DNA from: Leclercia adecarboxylata
GTDB taxonomy: Bacteria; Pseudomonadota; Gammaproteobacteria; Enterobacterales; Enterobacteriaceae
Direction of reading: 5' to 3'
DNA length: 64,000 nucleotides
NCBI GenBank assembly: GCA_901472455.1
Contig: LR590464.1
Location: 2,480,001 to 2,544,000 of the forward strand
Below the pieces are notes generated by a model. It saw only the letters and a list, made by a program, of their open reading frames with translations, was not told the origin of the DNA and searched no databases. Both the position numbers and the translations under genes were made by a program. Of the stretch, positions 1 to 9,059 are shown in pieces. Numbering within the stretch: the stretch's first letter is position 1; each line of letters starts with the position of its first letter.

Positions 1-749
1 GCAGTAGCCGACGCGCCAGCCGGTGACGTGAAACGTTTTGCCCAAACGACGAGACGATCACGCTGCGCTCCGCCAGCCCGGGATGGGTGGCCATGCCGTG
101 GTGCGGCACATCGTCAAACACCACGTGCTCGTATACTTCGTCAGAGAGAATAATGATATCGGTATTACGGGTGATGGCCGCGAGCTGTGCCAGATCGTCG
201 GCAGAGAAAACCTGCCCGCTCGGGTTATGCGGCGTATTGATTATGATCATCCGCGTGCGCGAGGTTATGGCGGCGCGGACTTCATCCCAGTTCACCGCGA
301 AATCCGGCACCGTCAGCTTGATGGCGACCGGCGTTGCGCCCTGCAGACGCACAATTGGCGCGTAGCTGTCGAACGAGGGTTCAAAGTAGATCACCTCGTC
401 GCCAGGATGGACCAGCCCGCTGATGGCGGAGTACAGCCCTTCGCTGGCGCTGGCGGTGATCAGCACTTCGCTGGCGGCATCGTAGCGGGTGCCATACAGC
501 GAGGCGATTTTATCGGCGATACGCGCTTTTAGTGGTGCCAGCCCGGTCATCGACGCGTACTGGTTATGGCCCGCCTGCATTGCCCGGTGTACCCCCCGCG
601 ATGAGCGCCGGATCGCACTCAAAGTTCGGCGCACCCTGGGAAAGGTTGATGGCATTGTGTTCAGCAGAGAGCTGACCGATAACGGTAAAAATTGTGGTGC
701 CAACGTCCGGTAGTTTGGAGCGGAGTTGTATCGGAGTACGCAGTGTCAT
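1..749 (-). CDS. PLP-dependent class I aminotransferase (YbdL-like), partial
   Basis: Fold-type I aminotransferase close to YbdL and the kynurenine/methionine-oxoglutarate transaminases; it swaps amino groups between an amino acid and a 2-oxo acid in the cytoplasm. The gene runs off the left edge, so the C-terminal part is missing. The start is the ATG at 749, with an AGGAATTCAGG ribosome-binding stretch just upstream. Visible family marks are INLSQG near the N-terminus, INTPHNPSG, the DEVYEH motif and the PLP-lysine motif SSFGK. Two homopolymer indels break the frame: a G run near 590, where VHRAMQAG is restored on correction, and an extra G in TTTGGGCAAA near 45, directly before the PLP lysine. 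A LysR gene is divergent at 860 and probably controls it. The family call is firm; the substrate is not known from sequence. Confidence 0.85.
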
Positions 750-859
750 CCTGAATTCCTCTGGTAGAGAGTGCATAACTATTCAACCCGAACGCTATTG
801 TGGCGACAATCGAATTGTTGTCATAATAGCCATGACAAAAAATCATACCTGGAGGTTCT

Positions 860-1705
860 GTGTCGCGTCGTTCGTTCCCGCTTACCGCCGTTGAGGCCTT
901 TATCGTTACCGCGCGGCATCTGAATCTGACTCATGCCGCAAAAGAGCTGTGCCTGACCCAAGGTGCGGTCAGCCGCAAAATCGCCGCCCTCGAAATCTGG
1001 TTCGGCTTTCCATTGTTTGAGCGCCACGCCCGCGGGCTGCGCCTCTCCTCTCAGGGCAGCGCCCTGCTGCCGGATCTGCGCGCCTCGTATGAACATTTTC
1101 TGACAGTGGCAGACCAGGCCCGCGCCCAGCAAACCGTGGTCCGCCTTAAAGTACCGACCTGCGCCATGCGCTGGCTGGTGCCGCGACTGCTGCAGGTGGA
1201 ACGCGAGCAGCCCGAACTGCAGATTGCCCTGACCACCACCAACGAGCACAGCGTCAATTTCAAAACCGAATCCTATGATGCCGCCATTGTGTTTGGCACC
1301 CAGCTCAGCGCCGGAGATCTGCTGTTCGAGGAGGCCTTAACCCCGGTGGTAAGTCCACTGCGCCAGGGTTCGGCGGTAGAGTCGCTGACCTTCCTGCATC
1401 CGACGCGGGATAAAAACGGACTGGTCGCTGTGGCTGGAAAAACAGATCGCGCAGCCGCCTGTCATGCACAAAAATCAACACTTCGACACCATGGATCTGG
1501 CGATCACCGCTGCCATTCAGGGGCTGGGCGTCGCCATCGCAGACGAGACGCTGGTGGCAGAAGATATCCGCGCCGGGCGGCTGGTGCGGCCTTATGCCAC
1601 CAGCGTGAGGACCGGGCGCCAGCTACCGGCTGGTGTTGCGGGGAGTCGCGTGGCAAAGCGGCCGGGCTGGCCGCCTTTCGCGAGTGTCTGCTCAATCCAG
1701 GCTGA
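860..1705 (+). CDS. LysR-family transcriptional regulator (GcvA-like), frameshifted
   Basis: LysR-type regulator with an N-terminal winged helix-turn-helix (about residues 6-65, with the usual LTHAAKELCLTQGAVSRKI helix pair) and a periplasmic-binding-protein-like effector domain behind it. The N-terminal style, with phenylalanine-rich LTAVEAF, is that of GcvA-like members. It reads cleanly to about 1390, is displaced into another frame for roughly 200 bases (ITAAIQGLGVAIADE is recognisable near 1500-1545) and returns to the original frame for the C-terminus NPG. At least two indels are therefore present. It is divergent from the aminotransferase, the usual arrangement for a local LysR activator, and its last 14 bases overlap the convergent carboxylesterase gene. 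The effector is unknown. Confidence 0.85.
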   Translation: MSRRSFPLTAVEAFIVTARHLNLTHAAKELCLTQGAVSRKIAALEIWFGFPLFERHARGLRLSSQGSALLPDLRASYEHFLTVADQARAQQTVVRLKVPTCAMRWLVPRLLQVEREQPELQIALTTTNEHSVNFKTESYDAAIVFGTQLSAGDLLFEEALTPVVSPLRQGSAVESLTFLHPTRDKNGLVAVAGKTDRAAACHAQKSTLRHHGSGDHRCHSGAGRRHRRRDAGGRRYPRRAAGAALCHQREDRAPATGWCCGESRGKAAGLAAFRECLLNPG

Positions 1706-3208
1706 CGTGGTGCTTCATCACCCGTTTAAACAGCGCCATGCGGGCGCGCATAAAGCGGTTTTCAAGCTTAAATCCCGCATGTTTATTCAGTCCGATGCGC
1801 AATAATACGTCCCGCCTGTGATGACAGGCAGGCCAGCGCGTCGGGCCATACAACGTATCGCACTGCTGGCTGGCATAGCGGGCGAAGTTAACCCAGTAAT
1901 CGGCAACCTGCGCGGAAAAGGCCAGGTCGTTGTCATTCACGTAGCGTCGGGCAGGCTCGGCCAAAAGTGAGCGTATCAAACACATACGGCACCTCGTTGC
2001 CATGCCACGCCCCGTTGACGTAGGTGGCGTGCTCCGCTTCGGCCACGTAGTCAAACCAGTAGCGCCAGCACGGCTGCCCTACCCGTTGCTGGGCCTGCAT
2101 CACCACAAACCCCAACGTGGTGAAAGCCATATCGCGGCACACCTGACGCCCTAACTCGGTGTCGTCCTTAACGCCCGGATAGAGCAGCTTGATCAACCCC
2201 AGCCCCAGCCGTCGCTCCCGGCGTAGCTTCTGGATCTGCCCCGCGAGATCGATACCGAACACCGCCATCACGCTGGCTTCATCGCTGTTCGAACCGACCA
2301 TGATGGGCATTGGATGGTGGCGAGCGGCAAAAAAGGTATCAAGCATAGGCTCCGGCAGGACGCAATCTCCGACAATCGGCGCGGGGCGCGACGTTCAGCG
2401 GGGCCGTCAGCGGCCAGAGCGCCTCGGGCGGGATCGCCCGTAACTGCTCTGCGGTAGCGTTCTGCAGTCCAAAATGCGCCGCCAGCGCCTCGCCTTTTTT
2501 GAGCGCCTGCTCCCGGGGGGTATCCGGCAGGGGTGTAACCGCTCTGGATAATCGCCTTATGAAACAGCCCCCTTTGCCAGCGGCGAGGCCAGCAATGACA
2601 GCACGCTGCGCGCTCCGGCGGATTCACCAAACAGGGTGATGTTCTGCGGGTCGCCACCAAACTGCGAGATGTTGTCCCGCACCCACGCCAGGGCGGCGAT
2701 GTGATCCAGCAGAGCAAAGTTATGCACCACCCGATCCTCTTCCCCTTCCAGGGCCGGATGGGCAAAAAAGCCCAGATGGCCCAGCCGGTAGTTCAGCGTC
2801 ACCACAATCACGCCGCGCTGCGCCAGCGCTTTGCCGTCATAGGGCGGTAAACCGCCCGCGCCGATGGTAAAGCCGCCGCCATGCAGCCAGACCATCACCG
2901 GCAGGGGTTCAGGGCGCTGAACCGGGGACCAGACGTTCAGATACAGGCAATCTTCCGGAGAAACGCCCCGGATCGCCGCCCCCCCAGTTGCTGGCAATAT
3001 TCGCTGCTCTGCCAGCTCGACGGCGAAAAGGTGGTCGCCTGTAACACGCCCTGCCAGTTCTCAACCGGCTGCGGTGAACGCCAGCGCAGTGCGCCCACCG
3101 GGGGCGCTGCGTAGGGAATGGCGCGCCAGACCTGCACATCGCCCTCCGTGATGCCGCAGAGCGCCCCCTGGCGCGTGGTAATTATCGGGGGATGAGGCGT
3201 TTTCCATA
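1692..3208 (-). CDS. Type-B carboxylesterase/lipase family protein, frameshifted
   Basis: Alpha/beta-hydrolase of the carboxylesterase type-B (para-nitrobenzyl esterase) family, about 500 residues once corrected. The family signature EDCLYLNVWSP, the oxyanion-hole HGGGF and the nucleophile elbow GESAG (FGESAGARS) are all present. The start is taken as the ATG at about 3208, MENASSP, after which an extra C in a C5 run shifts the frame; IPYAAPPVGALRW follows in the right order. Further indels lie near 2960, 2560, 2400 and 2000, so it appears as five or six pieces. There is no clear signal peptide, so a cytoplasmic esterase is likely. It is convergent with the LysR gene, and the next gene upstream on the same strand is hglS. 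The substrate cannot be predicted. Confidence 0.85.
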
Positions 3209-3249
3209 CTGACCTTAGGTTAATAGCACATCCCCGCAGAGTACCGTTT

Positions 3250-4596
3250 TCAGAGCAAACCGCAACGCCGCTTGCTGCGTTCTTCCGCCTCCCGGTAGAG
3301 GGGTGAACTCATCCAGCACCGGACATCCCAGCGCCTCTTCAAAGGCATCGCGGCTTGCATTGCCGTGGGTACGGGCCTGGGTTTCATTGCCAAGGTTCGA
3401 CTGGAAGATCCCGGCGGCGCTCACCGGAAGGAAGTCTTCATAGGTGATGGGCTGCGCCACCACCCAGCCGCGCTCAATCAGCGGCTGCGGATCATCGCCA
3501 GGGCCAAAGGAGTGACGGTGCGATTCTCCGGCCGGGGTCAGGCGGTAGCGGAACCACGCCAGCCCCTGACGGCGCAGGAAAATATCGCTGTCGGGAAAGG
3601 CCTGGAAGACTTCCTGCAGATGCAGCTGGTGGGTCAGGTTGTCCTTACCGGTGCCGGACTCGGCCAGCAGGCGATCGTACAGCTCGCGGCCTTTCGGCGT
3701 TAACGCCACTCCGCGCTGCTCAATCTCGCCAAAGCGTGCGGTATGGGTGCCGCGGTGTTCCCCCGCAAACAGAATCGGCTCTTCCAGCGCTTTAAAGCTG
3801 GTCTGGCGCAGCAGGAGCGGCATCTCCCGGCGCGGTGGCCCCTCAATCAGCATCTTCGGCTCAATGCCGTACTCCGGCATCAGGGCCTGCACGCGGTCAA
3901 TATCCAGCGTACGCGGCGTCAGGTGATTGATGTGACAGCCAGGGGAAGCAGACCACGTCGGCAATCAGCCGATGTTCGTTGTGCAGCGCCTGGTAGGTTT
4001 CATGGTCCACTGTGGCATGACGATGCCAGCGGAAGGTCTCCAGCGCCTCCTGGACAAACTCTTCGGCCTGCGCGGGGGTGAATGCCCCTTCGGCTTCATG
4101 CAGGGCAATTAGCTCCAGACAGCGGGGGGGTGAAGATCGTACGGCGGGCGAGGATTGCCGCCGCCTTTTCGCGCAGGGGGACGTTATCAATCAGATCCAG
4201 GCGCAGCAGCGAGGTGAAAATCCGAAAGGGATTGCGGCACAGGGCGGCATCGTCAACCGGACGAAACGCGGTCGAGTGGACCGGCACGCCAGCCTGAGAG
4301 AGATCGTAATAGCTGACCGGGAACATCCCCATAATGGCGAACATCCGCCGCAGGGTGGCCAGCTCCTGGGCCGTGCCGACACGGATCGCGCCGTGGCGTT
4401 CGAGGTTGAGGCGAGCCAGTTCATCCGCGTTGGCCAGTTGTTCATGCAGTTTCGGGTTATTTTCCAGTACCGCCAGGTTCACATCCGCGACCAGCTCCAG
4501 CAACGTTCCGTATTGCGGAACTTCCTGCTGATACATTGCTGACATCGCCTGTGAAAAGTTCTCCCGAATATCATCAGCCGTGATGTTGTTCGCCAT
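3250..4596 (-). CDS. hglS: 2-oxoadipate dioxygenase/decarboxylase HglS (YdcJ, DUF1338), frameshifted
   Basis: Close homologue of E. coli YdcJ along its whole length; the family (VOC-like fold, DUF1338) includes HglS, an Fe(II) enzyme that turns 2-oxoadipate into D-2-hydroxyglutarate in lysine breakdown. Metal-ligand regions are recognisable: His in GVPVHSTAF, His in CHINHLTPRT and Glu in ARFGEIEQRG. The corrected length of about 448 residues matches E. coli. The frame breaks near 4130, 3960 and 3285; the last is an extra C, and correcting it gives the expected C-terminus REAEERSKRRCGLL ending at 3250. It is divergent from ydcI, as in E. coli. That the enzyme has the HglS activity here is inferred from the family. 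Confidence 0.92.
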
Positions 4597-4870
4597 GATT
4601 TAATGCCTCCAGTGAATATTACCTGGAGTGTAGAGAAGGCCATTGAGGCTGTTTGGAAGAATTTACGATTTGTGATCCAGGTGGAGAGGTGCTCGTTTTC
4701 TGACGCGCCGTGAAGTGAACCGATTCCGGTCCCTGCCCCCCTTTTTCGGGCATTGCCAAAAAACTGCTTGTTACTCAATTAGATTGGATGTTAATAATAT
4801 TTTGCTAGCAGGTTATCAAAATTAAACAACTTCACTTGTCACTCCGCTATCACTGTTTTTAACATCGCCT

Positions 4871-5794
4871 ATGGAAAAAAATGGTTTGTTTAGTCAGCGC
4901 ATTCGTCTGCGCCATCTGCACACTTTTGTGGCCGTCGCTCAACAGGGAACGCTGGGGCGCGCGGCTGAAACTCTTAACCTGAGCCAGCCTGCGCTCTCAA
5001 AAACGTTGAACGAGCTGGAGCAGCTCACCGGCACGCGTCTGTTCGAACGTGGGCGGCTGGGGGCGCAACTCACCCTGGTAGGGGAGCAGTTTCTCACTCA
5101 CGCGGTAAAAGTGCTCGACGCACTGAACACGGCGGGTCAGTCGCTGACCCGGCGCAACGACGTGCCGGGCGATGTGGTACGCATTGGTGCACTCCCTACT
5201 GCGGCGCTGGGCATTCTGCCTGCGGTTATCGGTCAGTTCCATAAGCAGCAGCGCAACATCACGTTGCAGGTGGCAACCATGAATAACACCATGCTGCTGG
5301 CGGGGCTGAAATCCGGGGAGCTGGATCTGGGGATCGGCAGAATGTCTGACCCGGAACTGATGAGCGGCCTCAATTATGAGCTGCTGTTCCTGGAGTCCCT
5401 GAAGCTGGTGGTGCGCCCGCGTCATCCGATCCTCAATGATACCGTGACCCTCAGCCGGTAATGGAGTGGCCGGTGGTGGTGTCGCCGAAAGGCACTGTTC
5501 CGCGCCAGAACGCAGAAATGCTGCTGCAAACCCAGGGGTGTAAACTGCCGTCGGGCTGTATCGAAACCCTGTCGGCCTCTCTGTCGCGCCAGCTTACGGT
5601 CGATTATGACTATGGTCTGGTTCGTGCCTTCCGGCGCGGTGAAAGAAGATCTGCGTCAGGGCACGCTGGTGGCCCTGCCGGTCACGACCTCCAGCCCTGG
5701 CGAACCCATTGGGGTATTAACCCGCGTGGAAGCCCCGCTCTCCACCGCCACCCAGACGCTGCTCAGCGCGATACGTAAATCCATGCCGGTGTGA
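4871..5794 (+). CDS. ydcI: LysR-family regulator YdcI, frameshifted
   Basis: Orthologue of E. coli/Salmonella YdcI, a conserved LysR regulator linked to acid and osmotic stress responses. The N-terminal HTH (RLRHLHTFVAVAQQGTLGRAAE, with LSQPALSKTL as recognition helix) and the effector domain (GIGRMSDPELM, KLVVRPRHP) follow the family. Two frameshifts occur, at about 5457 just after LSR, where another frame continues with EWPVVVSPKG, and at about 5610, where the reading frame moves to VWFVPSGAVKEDLR. The C-terminus is IRKSMPV. The gene sits divergent to hglS with a 274-bp shared promoter region, the same arrangement as in E. coli, and is followed by a rho-independent terminator. Confidence 0.93.
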
Positions 5795-5809
5795 TCACAC
5801 TTCCTCTCT

Positions 5810-5835
5810 GCCCGTCTTGATGACGGGCTTTTTGT
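5810..5835 (+). terminator. Rho-independent terminator after ydcI
   Basis: A 7-bp stem, GCCCGTC paired with GACGGGC around a TTGAT loop, is followed by TTTTTG. It lies 16 bases after the ydcI stop codon. Confidence 0.85.
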
Positions 5836-6074
5836 TTCCATTACTCAAATAATGCGAAATCATTCATTAACAATTGCGCTAAACAATTTAACAGATTTAT
5901 CATACCCGCCGATTTCACCAAATGGTTCATTCAAATAACGCAGCGGTGATTTCTTTGGCGCTATAACGGCGTCATGTCCGACTTTTTCATCAAGGATCTT
6001 TTCTTCTGTTACCCATTTGGTTCGGGATGAATGCTGCCCGGCCAGTGAAGACAAGATTATTTCAGGAGACAGAA

Positions 6075-8453
6075 ATGGCTTTAGGTAATTCGCTACGTGG
6101 GTTCCCCCGGATCCTGCAGTGGCTGCTGGTCGGTCTGATGGCACTCATCGGGCTGGCTGTCGGTGGGCTGGGCTTTAAGCTCGCCACCGTGGGGGGAAGC
6201 TGGTACTTCCTGATCATGGGCACGGTAATGCTGATCGCCGCGTTCCTCATTGCGCACGGCCGCACCAGCGGCATCATCCTCTATGCGGTGGCGTTTATCG
6301 CCTCCGTGATCTGGGCCGTGAGCGACGCTGGCTGGGATTTCTGGCCGCTGTTCTCGCGCCTGTTTACCTTTGCGGTGCTGGCCTTCCTCGCTGCCATCGT
6401 CTGGCCGTACCTGCGTGGCGCAGGTCAGCCGGTCAACAAAGCCCCGGCGTTCGGCATTGCCGCCGTGCTGGCGGTGATGATGCTGGTGAGCTTCGGCTGG
6501 ATGTTCAAACCGCAAACTTTAGTCGCGGCTAACGAACCTGTACCGGTTAAACCGGTGGCGGAAGGCCAACAGCAAAAAAACTGGGCGCACTGGGGTAACA
6601 CTACCCACGGCGACCGTTTCGCTGCCCTCGATCAGATTAACAAGCAGAACGTTAACGAGCTTAAAGTGGCTTGGGTTGCCCATACCGGCGATATCCCGCA
6701 GAGCAACGGCTCCGGCGCGGAAGACCAGAACACCCCGCTGCAGATTGGCGACACGCTGTTTGTCTGCACCCCTTACAGCAAAGTGCTGGCTCTGGACGTG
6801 GACTCTGGTAAAGAGAAGTGGCGCTACGATTCGAAAGCCACCGCGCCAAACTGGCAGCGCTGCCGTGGGCTGGGTTACTTCGAAGATAACCAAAACGTGA
6901 CAACGTCACCAACCGCAACGCAGCCTGCTGCCTGCGCGCGCCGTCTGTTCCTGCCGACCACCGATGCTCGTCTGATTGCGCTTAACGCCGACAACGGCCA
7001 GCTGTGTGAAGACTTTGGCGACCACGGCGTGGTTGACCTTGGCGTGGGCATGGGTGAAATCAAACCCGGCTACTATCAGCAAACCTCCACCCCGCTGGTG
7101 GCAGGCAATGTGGTAGTGGTGGGCGGCCGCGTGGCGGATAATTTCTCCACTGGCGAACCGCCGGGCGTGGTGCGTGCTTATGACGTCCATACCGGTAAAC
7201 TGGCCTGGGCCTGGGATCCGGGCAATCCGAACCTGACCGGCCTTCCGCCAGAGGGACAGACCTATACCCGCGGGACGCCAAACGTCTGGTCAGCCATGTC
7301 GTATGACGCAAAGCTGAACCTGATTTACCTCCCGACCGGTAACGCCACGCCAGACTTCTACGCGGGCAAGCGTACCGAGCTGGACGATAAATACAGCTCC
7401 TCGATTGTCGCGGTAGATGCTGCGACCGGTCAGGTTCGCTGGCATTTCCAGACCACCCACCACGATCTGTGGGACTTTGACCTGCCTTCCCAGCCGCTGC
7501 TCTACGATCTGCCGGATGATAAAGGCGGTACAACCCCGGTGCTGGTACAGACCAGCAAGCAGGGCATGATCTTTATGCTCAACCGCGAAACCGGCGAGCC
7601 GGTCGCGAAGGTGGAAGAGCGTCCGGTGCCTGCCGGGAATGTCGAGGGCGAGCGTTACTCCCCTACCCAGCCGTACTCGGTCGGTATGCCGATGATTGGC
7701 AACCAGACTCTGCACGAGTCGGATATGTGGGGCGCCACGCCGGTTGACCTGCTGCTGTGCCGCATCCAGTTTAAAGAGATGCGCCATCAGGGCGTCTACA
7801 CCCCGCCGGGTCTGGACCGTTCCCTGCAGTTCCCAGGTTCGCTGGGCGGCATGAACTGGGGCAGCGTGTCGGTGGATCCGAACAACAGCCTGATGTTCGT
7901 CAACGATATGCGTCTGGGACTGGCTAACTACATGGTGCCGCGCGCGAATGTCGCGAAAAACGCCAGCGGGATTGAGATGGGGATTGTGCCGATGGACGGT
8001 ACGCCGTTTGGTGCGATGCGCGAACGCTTCCTGTCGCCGCTGGGTATTCCCTGCCAGAAACCGCCGTTTGGCACCATGTCTGCCGTGGATCTGAAATCCG
8101 GCAAGCTGGTGTGGCAGGTCCCGGTGGGAACCGTAGAAGACACCGGCCCGCTGGGGATCCGCATGCATATGCCTATCCCGATTGGGATGCCAACGCTGGG
8201 GGCGTCGCTCTCCACGCAGTCCGGCCTGCTGTTCTTCGCCGGCACTCAGGATTTCTACCTGCGCGCGTTTGATACCGCTAACGGGAAAGAGATCTGGAAG
8301 GACCGCCTGCCGGTGGGCAGCCAGTCCGGGCCGATGACCTACGTGTCACCGAAGTCAGGGAAGCAGTACATTATCATCAATGCGGGTGGCGCACGTCAGT
8401 CACCGGATCGCGGGGATTACATCATCGCGTACGCTTTGCCTGATAAGCAGTAA
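6075..8453 (+). CDS. Membrane-bound PQQ-dependent dehydrogenase, glucose/quinate/shikimate family
   Basis: Quinoprotein that oxidises a sugar or polyol in the periplasm and passes electrons to ubiquinone. It has 792 residues and is intact. Residues 1-150 hold about five membrane segments, as in Gcd, followed by an eight-bladed PQQ beta-propeller (NWAHWGNTTHGDRF opening, repeated GKEKW, GKLAW, GQVRW and GKLVW blade motifs). The catalytic pair is present: Asp469 in LWDFD and Lys495 in TSKQG, equivalent to Asp466 and Lys493 of E. coli Gcd. The ATG at 6075 is chosen because CAGGAGA lies just upstream. It is Gcd-like in domain layout but differs clearly from E. coli Gcd, so quinate, shikimate or another polyol is possible as substrate. 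No PQQ synthesis genes lie in the window. Confidence 0.9.
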   Translation: MALGNSLRGFPRILQWLLVGLMALIGLAVGGLGFKLATVGGSWYFLIMGTVMLIAAFLIAHGRTSGIILYAVAFIASVIWAVSDAGWDFWPLFSRLFTFAVLAFLAAIVWPYLRGAGQPVNKAPAFGIAAVLAVMMLVSFGWMFKPQTLVAANEPVPVKPVAEGQQQKNWAHWGNTTHGDRFAALDQINKQNVNELKVAWVAHTGDIPQSNGSGAEDQNTPLQIGDTLFVCTPYSKVLALDVDSGKEKWRYDSKATAPNWQRCRGLGYFEDNQNVTTSPTATQPAACARRLFLPTTDARLIALNADNGQLCEDFGDHGVVDLGVGMGEIKPGYYQQTSTPLVAGNVVVVGGRVADNFSTGEPPGVVRAYDVHTGKLAWAWDPGNPNLTGLPPEGQTYTRGTPNVWSAMSYDAKLNLIYLPTGNATPDFYAGKRTELDDKYSSSIVAVDAATGQVRWHFQTTHHDLWDFDLPSQPLLYDLPDDKGGTTPVLVQTSKQGMIFMLNRETGEPVAKVEERPVPAGNVEGERYSPTQPYSVGMPMIGNQTLHESDMWGATPVDLLLCRIQFKEMRHQGVYTPPGLDRSLQFPGSLGGMNWGSVSVDPNNSLMFVNDMRLGLANYMVPRANVAKNASGIEMGIVPMDGTPFGAMRERFLSPLGIPCQKPPFGTMSAVDLKSGKLVWQVPVGTVEDTGPLGIRMHMPIPIGMPTLGASLSTQSGLLFFAGTQDFYLRAFDTANGKEIWKDRLPVGSQSGPMTYVSPKSGKQYIIINAGGARQSPDRGDYIIAYALPDKQ

Positions 8454-8460
8454 TCACTGA

Positions 8461-8489
8461 ACCGGCCACATCAGTGGCCGGTTTTTTTT
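8461..8489 (+). terminator. Rho-independent terminator after the PQQ dehydrogenase
   Basis: A perfect 9-bp stem, ACCGGCCAC paired with GTGGCCGGT around ATCA, is followed by a run of seven to eight T. It starts 8 bases after the stop codon. Confidence 0.9.
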
Positions 8490-8493
8490 GTGT

Positions 8494-8946
8494 TCATGGC
8501 TGACTGGAAAGCGCGTTCTCAAGCCAGGTTGCGGTCTTGCCGTTCTGGTAACTGGCGACCAGATTCTGCCTGACGCCCGCAGGCCAGCAGCTCCGCATCA
8601 CCGCCCGCTTCGTCTCTTCGAAGAAAGGCTTATCCCCCGCCGCCTCATAGTCTGCGGCACGCCCGTTCAGCTTAACGTTAAAGGATACGGTGACCCGACC
8701 GGAAAAGTTCTGCGCCGCAGCCTGTTCAGGATAGCGAGGCTCTACCCGATAAACGTCCCCGTCGCAGTCCGCCTGGCTGTTATCCGCTACCGAAGTGCTG
8801 CCGCCTACCGGAAACGATAATCCGACGCCCACGCCGCTGCCGCCACTGCCCCCACCGATCCCCACACCGCCTATCCCCACGCTGCCGCCGGATGCACACC
8901 CGGCCAGTAGCCATGCGGCGCAAACCACCTGCGTAAATTGTTTCAT
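8494..8946 (-). CDS. Lipoprotein with TonB-like C-terminal domain
   Basis: Small (150 aa) predicted lipoprotein: MKQFTQVVCAAWLLAGC ends in a lipobox (LAGC), so it should be acylated at Cys17 and anchored in an envelope membrane. A low-complexity Gly/Ser/Val stretch follows (about residues 20-50), then a domain resembling the TonB C-terminus: RVEPRYPEQAAAQNFSGRV and SFNVKLNG match the usual Y-P-x-x-A-x-x-x-x-x-G-x-V pattern. Such proteins are annotated as energy-transducer-like, but this one lacks the N-terminal transmembrane anchor of TonB, so an energy-transducing role is doubtful. It is a single gene between the PQQ dehydrogenase and trg. Confidence 0.75.
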   Translation of the reverse strand: MKQFTQVVCAAWLLAGCASGGSVGIGGVGIGGGSGGSGVGVGLSFPVGGSTSVADNSQADCDGDVYRVEPRYPEQAAAQNFSGRVTVSFNVKLNGRAADYEAAGDKPFFEETKRAVMRSCWPAGVRQNLVASYQNGKTATWLENALSSQP

Positions 8947-8990
8947 CGCCCTGTTCCTCTTCAGCCCCTACAACCATCATAGCGGGGAAT

Positions 8991-9025
8991 AAAAAAAGGG
9001 TTCATGTCGGAACATGAACCCTTTT
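8991..9025 (-). terminator. Rho-independent terminator after trg
   Basis: Read on the minus strand, a 14-bp stem (AAAAGGGTTCATGT and its complement, loop of 4) runs into a T tract corresponding to the A7 run at 8991-8997. It lies 35 bases beyond the trg stop codon. Confidence 0.85.
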
Positions 9026-9059
9026 GCCGGAAGAGGCTATCCGGCAACAGATGACAATA

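Noticed and set aside
7290..8168. Long minus-strand open frame (292 codons) inside the PQQ dehydrogenase
   Set aside because: It lies wholly antisense to an intact, well-conserved gene and has the His/Arg-rich composition of a GC-rich shadow frame.
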